From Treponema sp. (GTDB lineage: Bacteria > Spirochaetota > Spirochaetia > Treponematales > Treponemataceae): a stretch of 33,775 bases of DNA. The stretch's first letter is position 1. Each line of letters begins with the position of its first letter. Below are positions 8,822 through 16,496 of the stretch, in pieces. The stretch spans positions 1 to 33,775 of the forward strand of contig JAEDJS010000018.1 in NCBI GenBank assembly GCA_016296205.1, read 5' to 3'. Below the pieces are notes generated by a model. It had not been told where the DNA came from and made no database searches. It saw only the letters and a program-made list of their open reading frames with translations. The position numbers were made by a program, and so were the translations under genes.

Positions 8822-10912
8822 TTATTTTTCTTCTACAGCGTCGATGTAAGAAAGGTTAAGTCTGCCCTTCTGGTCGATTTCAAGAAGTTTAACAGGAATT
8901 GTCTGACCTTCTTTAAGAACATCAGAAACCTTGTCGATTCTGCCTTTAGAAAGTTTAGAAATATGGCACAAACCTTCTTTTCCAGGGAGAATTTCTACAA
9001 ATGCACCAAAGTCCATAATGCGTTTTACAGTACCTGTGTAAACCATTCCAACTTCTGGATCTTCAACAATACCTTTAATTGCTTTCTTTGCTGCTTCTGA
9101 ATCCATACCGTTCTTAGCATAGATTGTAACAGTTCCGTCATCATCTGTGTTGATTGTAACATTGTACTGCTGGCACAAGGCTTTAACAGTTGCACCACCC
9201 TTACCGATAAGAGCACCAATTTTATCAACTGCAATTTTCATTGAATCGATTTTTGGAGCATAAGGACTAAGCTCCTGTGGTTTAGAAATGCACTGTTCCA
9301 TAATGTCAAGGATGTGATTGCGGCCACGTTTTGCCTGATCCAAAGCACGGCGCATAATATCCATAGAAACACCAGCAATCTTAATATCCATCTGGAAACC
9401 AGTAATACCGTCGCGAGTACCTGCTACCTTAAAGTCCATATCACCAAGGTGATCTTCTTCCCCAAGGATATCAGAAAGAATTGCGTACTTTGTATATTTT
9501 TCGTCGCTTGTAATAAGACCCATGGCAATACCGGCAACCATCTTCTTCATTGGGACACCAGCTGCAAGAAGTGAAAGACATCCGCCACAAGTAGAAGCCT
9601 GGCTTGATGAACCATTTGATTCCATGATTTCAGAAACAACACGGATTGTGTATGGGAATTCTGCACGGCTAGGAATCATTGGAGCCAGAGAACGGCGTGC
9701 CAGGTTACCGTGACCAATTTCCCGGCGGCCTGTTGTAAGTTTTCCTACTTCACCAACTGAATATGGAGGGAAGTTATAGTGGAGAATAAAGTGTTCACTT
9801 GTCTTTCCTTCAATATCATCGTAAGTCTGTTCATCATCTGCTGTTCCAAGAGTTGTAACAGCAAGTGACTGAGTTTCACCACGAGTAAAAAGAGCAGAAC
9901 CGTGAGTGCGTGGAAGAACGTTGATTTCACATGTAATAGGGCGAATATCTTCTGTTCCCCGTCCGTCAATACGCAAACCTTTTTCCAAAATGCTTGAACG
10001 AAGCAAATCATACTGAATGTCATCGAACAAAGCATCAAACAGTTTGCGCTGCATATCATCTTCAAGCTGTTCAGCATATTTTTCTGCAATCTGTTTTTTA
10101 ACTTCTTTTACTGCTTCACCACGAGCCATTTTTCCTTTCTTAAAACATGCTTCCTGCATAAGTGGAATTGCATCGGCACGAATTGCATCCTTGTTGTCGA
10201 GAACTGCATTTGATGGAGCCAATGGAAGCTTTTCTTTTCCTGCAACTTTAATAAGTTCTTCCTGGAGAAGACACATTTCTGTAATAAAGCTCTGAGCCTT
10301 TTCCAAAGCACCAAGCATTACATCTTCTGAAACTTCATTTGCACCGCCTTCAACCATTGTAAATCCGTCTTTTGTTCCGGCAACAACAATTTCCAGCTGA
10401 ACCTTTTCCATCTGATCATAAGTTGGGTTAATTATATATTCACCATCAAGGTATCCAACCCGGCAGGCTGCAACTGGTCCGTGGAATGGAATGTCCGAAA
10501 TTGAAACAGCAGCACTGGCTGCCAAAACTGCAAGAATATCTGGTGTATTAACACCGTCGATTGAAACACATGTTGGAACAATCTGAATTTCACGTCCAAA
10601 AGATGCTTCAAACAATGGACGCATAGGACGGTCAATAAGGCGGCTTACCAGGATTTCTTTATCCTTTGGTCTGCCTTCACGTTTTACAAAGCCACCAGGG
10701 ATTTTTCCGGCAGCATAGAATTTTTCGTTGTATTCAACTGTAACTGGAACAAAATCCAAACCTTCTTTTGCTTCACTAGAACAACATACTGTAGCAATAA
10801 CAGCTGTACCACCAATCTGAGCATAAACACAGCCGTTAGCCTGTTTTCCGATTTTACCAGTTTCAAGAATAAGTTCCTGATCACCAATTTTACGAGTTAC
10901 TCTCTGTACCAT
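8822..10912 (-). CDS. pnp: Polyribonucleotide nucleotidyltransferase (PNPase)
   Basis: A 696-residue PNPase, the phosphorolytic 3'-5' exoribonuclease of mRNA decay. Its domains are complete and in order: first RNase PH (about 1-210), the alpha-helical linker (about 240-300), and the catalytic second RNase PH domain (about 310-540, with RREIGHGNLARRSL and GSSSQASTCGG). A KH domain (about 550-610, with IGKGGATVK) and an S1 domain (about 620-690, with GAFVEILPGKEGLCHIS) follow. An AAGGAA ribosome-binding site precedes the ATG. A leader of about 258 nt separates it from rpsO; it holds a terminator, a seven-copy tandem repeat and a hairpin, so expression is probably controlled after transcription of rpsO, as in the autoregulated E. 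coli rpsO-pnp unit. Confidence 0.98.
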   Translation of the reverse strand: MVQRVTRKIGDQELILETGKIGKQANGCVYAQIGGTAVIATVCCSSEAKEGLDFVPVTVEYNEKFYAAGKIPGGFVKREGRPKDKEILVSRLIDRPMRPLFEASFGREIQIVPTCVSIDGVNTPDILAVLAASAAVSISDIPFHGPVAACRVGYLDGEYIINPTYDQMEKVQLEIVVAGTKDGFTMVEGGANEVSEDVMLGALEKAQSFITEMCLLQEELIKVAGKEKLPLAPSNAVLDNKDAIRADAIPLMQEACFKKGKMARGEAVKEVKKQIAEKYAEQLEDDMQRKLFDALFDDIQYDLLRSSILEKGLRIDGRGTEDIRPITCEINVLPRTHGSALFTRGETQSLAVTTLGTADDEQTYDDIEGKTSEHFILHYNFPPYSVGEVGKLTTGRREIGHGNLARRSLAPMIPSRAEFPYTIRVVSEIMESNGSSSQASTCGGCLSLLAAGVPMKKMVAGIAMGLITSDEKYTKYAILSDILGEEDHLGDMDFKVAGTRDGITGFQMDIKIAGVSMDIMRRALDQAKRGRNHILDIMEQCISKPQELSPYAPKIDSMKIAVDKIGALIGKGGATVKALCQQYNVTINTDDDGTVTIYAKNGMDSEAAKKAIKGIVEDPEVGMVYTGTVKRIMDFGAFVEILPGKEGLCHISKLSKGRIDKVSDVLKEGQTIPVKLLEIDQKGRLNLSYIDAVEEK

Positions 10913-10941
10913 TTTCTTTTCCTTCTTGTCAGTGGATCTAC

Positions 10942-10973
10942 ACTCCAGATAAGCCTGACTTACAAACTGGAGT
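10942..10973 (-). promoter_or_regulatory. Stem-loop in the pnp leader
   Basis: Perfect 7-bp arms ACTCCAG (10942-10948) and CTGGAGT (10967-10973) with an 18-nt loop, ending about 30 nt upstream of the pnp start codon. In E. coli a leader duplex at the same relative place is cut by RNase III and used for PNPase autoregulation; a similar role here is inference. Confidence 0.4.
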
Positions 10974-10979
10974 TGTGAT

Positions 10980-11101
10980 TTTTAAGTGTCACGACACTTT
11001 AAGTGTTCACCACACTTTAAGTGTCACCACACTTTAAGTGTCACGACACTTTAAGTGTCATCACACTTTAAGTGTTCACCTCACTTTAATTGTTCACCTC
11101 A
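10980..11101. repeat. Seven-copy 17-18 bp tandem repeat between rpsO and pnp
   Basis: Seven head-to-tail units fill 122 bp (plus-strand unit CTTTAAGTGTCACCACA and variants). Units start at 10980, 10997, 11015, 11032, 11049, 11066 and 11084. Unit length alternates 17/18 because of an extra T after AAGTGT. The junctions form the dyad ACACTT-T-AAGTGT. On the transcribed strand each unit reads GUGU-loop-ACAC-UUAAA, a 4-bp mini-hairpin. The loops differ between units (CGUG, GGUG, GAUG, GGUGA) while the stem is kept; the two units nearest rpsO are degenerate. The unit length is not a multiple of three, so this is not coding. Confidence 0.9.
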
Positions 11102-11108
11102 CTGGAAC

Positions 11109-11162
11109 AAAAAACAAGCGGCCCGGAAACTATCACATATCTGCAACAATTCCACGTGCCGC
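11109..11162 (-). terminator. Intrinsic terminator after rpsO
   Basis: On the transcript, GCGGC (11162-11158) pairs with GCCGC (11122-11118), helped by an inner GGAA/TTCC pairing. CTTG and then six U (11114-11109) follow. It lies 8 nt after the rpsO stop codon and before pnp, so it should reduce read-through into pnp. Confidence 0.7.
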
Positions 11163-11170
11163 AAGTTAAT

Positions 11171-11440
11171 TTACTTTCTGAGTCCGAGTTCTTTGATAAG
11201 CTGTCTGTAGCCTTCAAGATCTGTACTCTTCATGTACTTAAGCATCTTTCTGCGCTGACCAATTACCTTAAGAAGACCACGGTTTGCACCAGTGTCTTTT
11301 GGGAACTGTTTAACGTGTGCAGTAAGCTGCTTAATGCGTTCAGTCATAAGAGCGATCTGAACTTTTGTGTTGCCAGTGTCTTTTGCATTGGCTCCGAACT
11401 TGCTTACCAATGAAGCAGTTGTGTCTTTTGAAAGTGCCAT
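11171..11440 (-). CDS. rpsO: 30S ribosomal protein S15
   Basis: An 89-residue ribosomal protein S15, which binds the central domain of 16S rRNA and nucleates platform assembly. The length is exactly that of the family. The helical layout and the conserved H-LKQFPKDTGANRGLLKVIGQRRKMLKYM region are recognisable. An AAGGAG ribosome-binding site lies 8 nt before the ATG. It follows the truB/ribF gene by 79 nt and precedes pnp, as in most bacteria. A good TATAAT box lies upstream, so it may also be transcribed independently. S15 represses its own mRNA in several bacteria; I saw no clear mimic of the 16S site here. Confidence 0.97.
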   Translation of the reverse strand: MALSKDTTASLVSKFGANAKDTGNTKVQIALMTERIKQLTAHVKQFPKDTGANRGLLKVIGQRRKMLKYMKSTDLEGYRQLIKELGLRK

Positions 11441-11501
11441 TTACTTTCTCCTTATTTGTATTTTTCCAAAGCTACGATCTTACCTAGAATAAATCTGGCA
11501 A

Positions 11502-11507
11502 ATTATA
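11502..11507 (-). promoter_or_regulatory. Possible rpsO promoter -10 box
   Basis: A perfect TATAAT on the minus strand, 61 nt upstream of rpsO and just past the truB/ribF stop codon. No good -35 hexamer lies 16-18 nt upstream, so this is tentative. Confidence 0.3.
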
Positions 11508-11519
11508 ATCCAAGCAAAA

Positions 11520-13388
11520 TCACACTTGTGGAATAAATTGCAATAACTGCAATCCGTTGTTGATTATATCAAATGAATCAGTTAATTTCAACAGGTTGCC
11601 CCCTTCTACCCAGCAGGAAGTTTCAATATTCTCTGTTGAATTTAAAACTATACATTTGTACTGCCCGTCTGGTGGAAGTACCTGTTCATTATAATGAGAG
11701 AGATCAATCTGATAAGGTCTGCCAAGCATTTTCTGAACATCAAGTAATTTCCCCTGAACAATTTTCTGCTTTATTAAAGTTGAACTGATTTTTTTTCCTT
11801 CAAACAGAACATCCTGGGCAATTTTAAATTCAAATCCTAATTTTCCGGCACACTGATCAATTTTATCAGCAGAAAACTCGCCCTTATACCCGCACTTAAA
11901 ATCAGTTCCTTCCGCAAGAAATTTCATTCCAAGCTGACGGCAAAGAATTTCTAAAAATTCAACTCCTGAAGTCATTGCAAATTTTTCTGAATAATCAACT
12001 AAAATTGCAAAATCCAGACCTTCTTCCTTAAGGAGATTGATTTTTTGACTATTGCTTAAAATCTTTGAACCAGATGAAGACTCTTTAAAACCTTCACCCA
12101 GTGCAATTATTCCCTTGTAGTAAGGAGCAGAACCAATCACACAGGAAATCAATTCTTTATGCCCCAGGTGAATTCCGTCAAAACATCCAACTGTAAGAGC
12201 AGTTCCAGTAAGTCTAAGCTGAACCGGAAATTTTCCTTCTACTACATCATCCCAGGTAAAAACCTTAAAAGGATGAACATAATTTATTTTTGGAACAACA
12301 AATCCATATTTATAATGATGATGGATTTTTTCGATAATTCCTGCAAAAAGTCCATTATTATAGAAAACAGCAGTTTTGTTAAATGCCCTGAACTGATTGC
12401 CCTTAATATAAGATTCATTATGTGATGAATTGTCTGTTGGAATTAATTCCTGGGTTTCTGCAGCTTCACGAAGAAAGTCGAACATTTCCCGTTTAAGAGG
12501 ACGACCGTTCAAATATGATTCTTCATTTTCTTTTTTAAGAATTGCACTGTAAAAACCACATGTAGAAGCAGTTTCTTTTGTAAAGAGAAGGAATTTATCT
12601 TTAATCTGATTATGAACAATTTTGCGTTCATCGTCAGAAATTTTTTCCGAATTATTTTTTAATGTTGATTGCTGAAGTGTCGGCAAATTTTTTAATGCAT
12701 TTGAAATTGAAAATTCCTGGAGGAAAGAATAACATGCTGCATCTTCAAGGCGGAATGGACCCACTTTTGTGCGCCGTAAAGCAATTAAATGTCCGCAAGT
12801 TCCAAGCCGCTCAGAAATATCCCGGGCAAGAGACCTGATGTAAGTACCTTTTGAGCAGGTAATTTCAAGAAGTGCATAACTGCAGGAATCTTTGTCAGAA
12901 GCAGGTAAAAAATCAACTAGCTGATTCTGATAAATAAAAATTTGCCGTGGTTCAAGATTAACCTGTTCCCCGTTTCTAACAAGATCACTGGCCCTTTTCC
13001 CGTTAACATGAAGAGCACTGAATGCGGGAGGTTTCTGCAAAAGAGCACCAGTAAATTCATTAAGCACATCTGCTACCTGTTCTCTACTTACGGAATTTCC
13101 TGTTTTAATTACATTGCCTTCCGGATCAAGGGTATCTGTTTCCTTTCCAAAGCATACTACTGCCCTGTAAGTTTTAGAAAACCCAGTAATATGAGGAACA
13201 AGATGAGTAATATGACCTGTAAGCACCACAAGAAGTCCATCGGCAAAACTGTCAAGGGTTCCAGTGTGGCCTACTTTGTCTGTGTTGAGAGCATGTTTAA
13301 TATCAAACAATGATTGGAAACTTGTTCTCCCGGTTTGTTTTGCAAGAAGAACAACTCCACTCACATTATTCTGATCTTTCTGCTTCAT
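11520..13388 (-). CDS. truB: Fused tRNA pseudouridine-55 synthase (TruB) and FAD synthetase-like domain (RibF N-terminal)
   Basis: A 622-residue two-part protein. The first part is TruB, which makes pseudouridine 55 in the tRNA T-loop: catalytic Asp46 in GHTGTLDSFADGLL, then the KPPAFSALHVNGKRA and GTYIRSLARDI motifs, and a TruB C-terminal domain to about residue 390. From about 395 it continues as a RibF-type FMN adenylyltransferase: TVGCFDGIHLGH (399-410, the HxGH nucleotidyltransferase site), EGTDFKCGYKG, ISSTLIK (535-540) and the LLGRPY-like MLGRPY. The flavokinase domain (GFPTAN motif) that normally follows is absent; only about 60 unrelated residues remain. I chose the ATG at 13388, overlapping rbfA by 23 nt. 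A GTG at 13364 is possible, while the ATG at 13454 would overlap rbfA too far and adds non-conserved sequence. Confidence 0.88.
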   Translation of the reverse strand: MKQKDQNNVSGVVLLAKQTGRTSFQSLFDIKHALNTDKVGHTGTLDSFADGLLVVLTGHITHLVPHITGFSKTYRAVVCFGKETDTLDPEGNVIKTGNSVSREQVADVLNEFTGALLQKPPAFSALHVNGKRASDLVRNGEQVNLEPRQIFIYQNQLVDFLPASDKDSCSYALLEITCSKGTYIRSLARDISERLGTCGHLIALRRTKVGPFRLEDAACYSFLQEFSISNALKNLPTLQQSTLKNNSEKISDDERKIVHNQIKDKFLLFTKETASTCGFYSAILKKENEESYLNGRPLKREMFDFLREAAETQELIPTDNSSHNESYIKGNQFRAFNKTAVFYNNGLFAGIIEKIHHHYKYGFVVPKINYVHPFKVFTWDDVVEGKFPVQLRLTGTALTVGCFDGIHLGHKELISCVIGSAPYYKGIIALGEGFKESSSGSKILSNSQKINLLKEEGLDFAILVDYSEKFAMTSGVEFLEILCRQLGMKFLAEGTDFKCGYKGEFSADKIDQCAGKLGFEFKIAQDVLFEGKKISSTLIKQKIVQGKLLDVQKMLGRPYQIDLSHYNEQVLPPDGQYKCIVLNSTENIETSCWVEGGNLLKLTDSFDIINNGLQLLQFIPQV

Positions 13389-13785
13389 CTGTGTCTTGCA
13401 CACCTTCTGCTGCACGTTTTTCTGCAAGAGCTTTTTCTTCGGCTTCCAATGCATTCAACTTCTGAACCATTTCAAAACCATCACGCAAGCTTTCATCTGC
13501 TACAAAAGTCAACTTTGGAAATTTGTAAACAGACAGTTTTTTTGCAATGGAACTCTGAATAAAACCAGCGGCACTCTGCAAACCTGCAACTCCACGTTTA
13601 ACAGAGGAAGTATCCATAAAAGAACTTACGTAAACCTTTGCGTATGCAAGATCTCCGGCAACTTCTACTCTGTTGATTGTAAGAAATTCACTTACCCGTG
13701 GATCTTTAATCTGGTGAGTCAGAATCAACTTTGAGATTTCTTCTTTGAGCTGCTGCCCTAATCTAAGTAGTCTGTACTGTCCCAT
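13366..13785 (-). CDS. rbfA: Ribosome-binding factor A
   Basis: A 139-residue RbfA, a 30S maturation factor that binds helix 1 and the neck of 16S rRNA. A KH-like fold is expected from residue 5 to about 110 (RLLRLGQQLKEEISKLI start; KDPRVSEFLTINRVEVAGDL; AKVYVSSF; FPKLTFVADESLRDGF). It has a short acidic C-terminal tail. An AAGGAT ribosome-binding site precedes the ATG. It starts 8 nt after infB and overlaps truB, the normal order nusA-infB-rbfA-truB. Confidence 0.95.
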   Translation of the reverse strand: MGQYRLLRLGQQLKEEISKLILTHQIKDPRVSEFLTINRVEVAGDLAYAKVYVSSFMDTSSVKRGVAGLQSAAGFIQSSIAKKLSVYKFPKLTFVADESLRDGFEMVQKLNALEAEEKALAEKRAAEGVQDTDEAERSE

Positions 13786-13793
13786 TTTAATCC

Positions 13794-16469
13794 TTATTCC
13801 TGAGCGGCAGATTCACCTGTATAGGCTGCCTGCTTTTCTGCTTTTGCTTCTGCTTCTGCCAGTGTTTCGCCAAGTTTGCGAGCAACATTAACATATTCAA
13901 ATGCTTCAAGCTGATCCCCTTCTTTAAGATCCTGCCAGTTTTCAATACCAACACCACATTCGTAGCCGGCTTTCATTTCTTTTGCATCATCTTTAAAGTG
14001 TTTGAGGGAAGCAACTTTTCCTGTAAAAATAACAACACCGTCGCGAATAACGTTAACTGAACTGTTGCGGCGGATAACACCGTCTGTAACGTAACAACCA
14101 GCAATAACGCCAACTTTTGGAACCCGGAATGTGCTTCGAACTTCAAGTGTACCTGTTGTTTCTTCTTTTGTATCTGGACTAAGCATACCTTCCATAGCCT
14201 GCTGAATTTCTTCAACACACTTGTAGATAATATTGTACTTGCGGATTTCTACCTTTTCCTGATCTGCCAGAGCCTTTGCTTTAGGTGTAGGACGAACGTT
14301 GAATCCAATGATGATTGCATTCTGGTCAGCGGCTGCAAGAGTAACATCGCTTTCGTTGATTGCACCAGCACTTGAATGGATAACATTTACACGGATTTCC
14401 TTTGTAGAAAGTTTTTCCAGAGATGTTTTAAGTGCTTCTGCACTACCCTGCAAGTCTGCTTTGATGATGAGTTTAAGTTCTTCAACTTTGCGGTCATCAA
14501 TTTCTGCAAACATGTTGTCAAGTGTAATTTTCTTAACAGCTTTTGCTGCCTCAAATCTTTTAAGCTCCTGGCGTTTTGCGGCAAATGCACGGGCATCTTT
14601 TTCGCTTTCTGTAACCTGAATTGGATCACCGGCGTTAGGCATGTTTTCAAGACCAAGTACTTCTACTGGCATAGACGGACCTGCTTCCTGAACTTTGTTT
14701 CCGTGATCATCAAAAATTGCGCGGACACGACCTGAATAAATACCAGCAACAAGCGGATCTCCAACATGAAGAGTACCACGTTCAATAACAATTGATGCAA
14801 CAACACCACGTCCCTGATCTGTGCGGCTTTCAATAACTTTACCTTCTGCACGGCAATCATACTGAGCTTTAAGCTCAAGAACTTCTGCCTGAATAAGAAT
14901 TGCATCAAGAAGGTCATCAATACCCTGATGTTTAAGGGCCGAAATATTTACAAACTGTGTTTCTCCACCCCATTCTTCCGGAGTAAGATCAAGGTTTGCA
15001 AGCTGAGTCATAACATTTTCCGGTTTAGCATCCGGCTTATCACATTTGTTAACTGCAACAATAATCGGAACTTTTGCATCTTTTGCATGGTTAATAGCTT
15101 CCAGTGTCTGAGGCATAACACCATCGTCTGCTGCAACAACAAGAACAACAATATCTGTTATCTGAGCACCACGGGCACGCATCATTGTAAATGCTTCGTG
15201 TCCAGGAGTATCAAGGAATGTAATGTCGCCCCGTTCTGTGTGAACCTGATAAGCACCAATTTTCTGTGTAATTCCACCAGCTTCTCCTGCTGCAACATCT
15301 GCATTACGGATAGCATCCAATGTTTTTGTCTTACCGTGATCAACGTGTCCCATAACTGTAACGATTGGAGGTCTGATTCTGTATCCTTCTTCTGAACCTT
15401 CGTCACTTTCAATAACTGTTTCGTCATACAAAGAAATAAGGTGAACTTCACAATTATATTCAGAGGCAACAATTGTAGCTGTATCGCTGTCAATTGCCTG
15501 GTTAATTGTACACATCATTCCCATGCCCATAAGTTTACCAATGATTTCACTGGCCTTAAGGTTCATTTTCTTTGCAAGATCAGAAACTGTAATTGATTCC
15601 ATAATATCAATTCTAGAAGGAACTGCACTTGCTGGTGTAACTTCCTTCTTGTTCTTGTAAAGTTCGCCTTCATCAAAAGCCTGTTCCTGGTCTTTTCTGT
15701 TGTAAACCTGTTTCTTGCCTTTAAATGCTTTTTTAGCAGGGCCTTTGTTTGCTTCCATTGGAGGAACAGCACTAAAGCCACCACCAAATCCTGGTTTACT
15801 GCCAAAGCCTGTTTTATTTCCTAAACCTGGTCTGTTACCCTGGAAGCTTCCGCCGTTTGGTCTTGAACCGTTAAAGCCTGGTCTTCCACCATTGCCACCC
15901 TGTCTGTTTCCCTGATAACCGTTACCACCCTGTCTGTTTCCCTGGTAGCCATTGATACCCTGTCTGTTTCCCTGGTAACCGCCTCCATTCTGGAAATTAT
16001 TTCCACGGTTCTGGAAACCTTCTCTTGCCTGTGCTCCAGTAAATCCACCGCGGTTTCCATTGTTGCCATAACGGTTTTTTGGACCGCCGCTTAAATTACC
16101 AGCCTTAACATTTGGCCGTGAACTGTTAATTTCAAATGTTGTACGCTCAACAGGTTTGCGTTCAACTTTCTTTTCTTCTGTTTTAGGGGCAGCAGATTTT
16201 AATTCTGCCAGTTTATTATCTGCAGGCTTATTTTCTGCAGAAGTTGTCTTTTTAACAACAACTTTAGTTTTCTTTATTTCTTTTGAACCTGCAGCTGAAC
16301 CAGAAGATTTTGCTTTAACAACAATCTTTTTCTTTTCTGTTGTTTTTGCTTCTGCTGGTTTTGCATCATTCTTAACAACGTCTGCTGTTACAGGTGTTTC
16401 TGCAGGAGGAGTCTTTTTTTCTTTTTTAATCAACACTGCTTGGGGCTTTTTTTCTATTTCTTCAGCCAT
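13794..16469 (-). CDS. infB: Translation initiation factor IF-2
   Basis: An 891-residue IF-2, the GTPase that brings initiator fMet-tRNA to the 30S subunit and promotes subunit joining. The first 120 residues are Lys/Ala/Glu-rich. Residues about 125-230 are a Gly/Asn/Arg/Gln-rich low-complexity stretch with a 10-residue tandem repeat. Next comes the IF2_N segment (about 290-340, ITVSDLAKKMNLKASEII). The G domain follows, with G1 GHVDHGKT (near 370), the switch sequence GGITQKIGAYQ, G3 DTPGHEAF and G4 NKCD. Domains II-IV complete the C-terminus with the fMet-tRNA-binding region. GGAG lies 8 nt before the ATG. It is 27 nt after nusA and 8 nt before rbfA. Confidence 0.97.
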   Translation of the reverse strand: MAEEIEKKPQAVLIKKEKKTPPAETPVTADVVKNDAKPAEAKTTEKKKIVVKAKSSGSAAGSKEIKKTKVVVKKTTSAENKPADNKLAELKSAAPKTEEKKVERKPVERTTFEINSSRPNVKAGNLSGGPKNRYGNNGNRGGFTGAQAREGFQNRGNNFQNGGGYQGNRQGINGYQGNRQGGNGYQGNRQGGNGGRPGFNGSRPNGGSFQGNRPGLGNKTGFGSKPGFGGGFSAVPPMEANKGPAKKAFKGKKQVYNRKDQEQAFDEGELYKNKKEVTPASAVPSRIDIMESITVSDLAKKMNLKASEIIGKLMGMGMMCTINQAIDSDTATIVASEYNCEVHLISLYDETVIESDEGSEEGYRIRPPIVTVMGHVDHGKTKTLDAIRNADVAAGEAGGITQKIGAYQVHTERGDITFLDTPGHEAFTMMRARGAQITDIVVLVVAADDGVMPQTLEAINHAKDAKVPIIVAVNKCDKPDAKPENVMTQLANLDLTPEEWGGETQFVNISALKHQGIDDLLDAILIQAEVLELKAQYDCRAEGKVIESRTDQGRGVVASIVIERGTLHVGDPLVAGIYSGRVRAIFDDHGNKVQEAGPSMPVEVLGLENMPNAGDPIQVTESEKDARAFAAKRQELKRFEAAKAVKKITLDNMFAEIDDRKVEELKLIIKADLQGSAEALKTSLEKLSTKEIRVNVIHSSAGAINESDVTLAAADQNAIIIGFNVRPTPKAKALADQEKVEIRKYNIIYKCVEEIQQAMEGMLSPDTKEETTGTLEVRSTFRVPKVGVIAGCYVTDGVIRRNSSVNVIRDGVVIFTGKVASLKHFKDDAKEMKAGYECGVGIENWQDLKEGDQLEAFEYVNVARKLGETLAEAEAKAEKQAAYTGESAAQE
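15897..15986 (-). repeat. 30-bp tandem repeat inside infB
   Basis: Three near-identical 30-bp units in perfect register (copies of TGTCTGTTTCCCTG begin at 15901, 15931 and 15961 on the plus strand). They encode the repeated decapeptide GYQGNRQGGN in the linker of IF-2. Being in frame, copy-number change would alter linker length without breaking the protein. Confidence 0.85.
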
Positions 16470-16496
16470 TTAATTCTCCATCAAGTTACTCGAAAA

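Noticed and set aside
10980..11101. Tandem repeat as a CRISPR array
   Set aside because: Units are contiguous with no unique spacers, are only 17-18 bp, and no cas genes are present.
13389..13454. Longer TruB start at 13454
   Set aside because: It adds 22 basic residues not seen in TruB and overlaps rbfA by 89 nt; a start near 13388 fits the family.
15821..16069. Repetitive Arg/Thr-rich frame opposite or offset to the IF-2 linker
   Set aside because: A frame-shifted shadow of the 30-bp infB repeat, with no start signals of its own.
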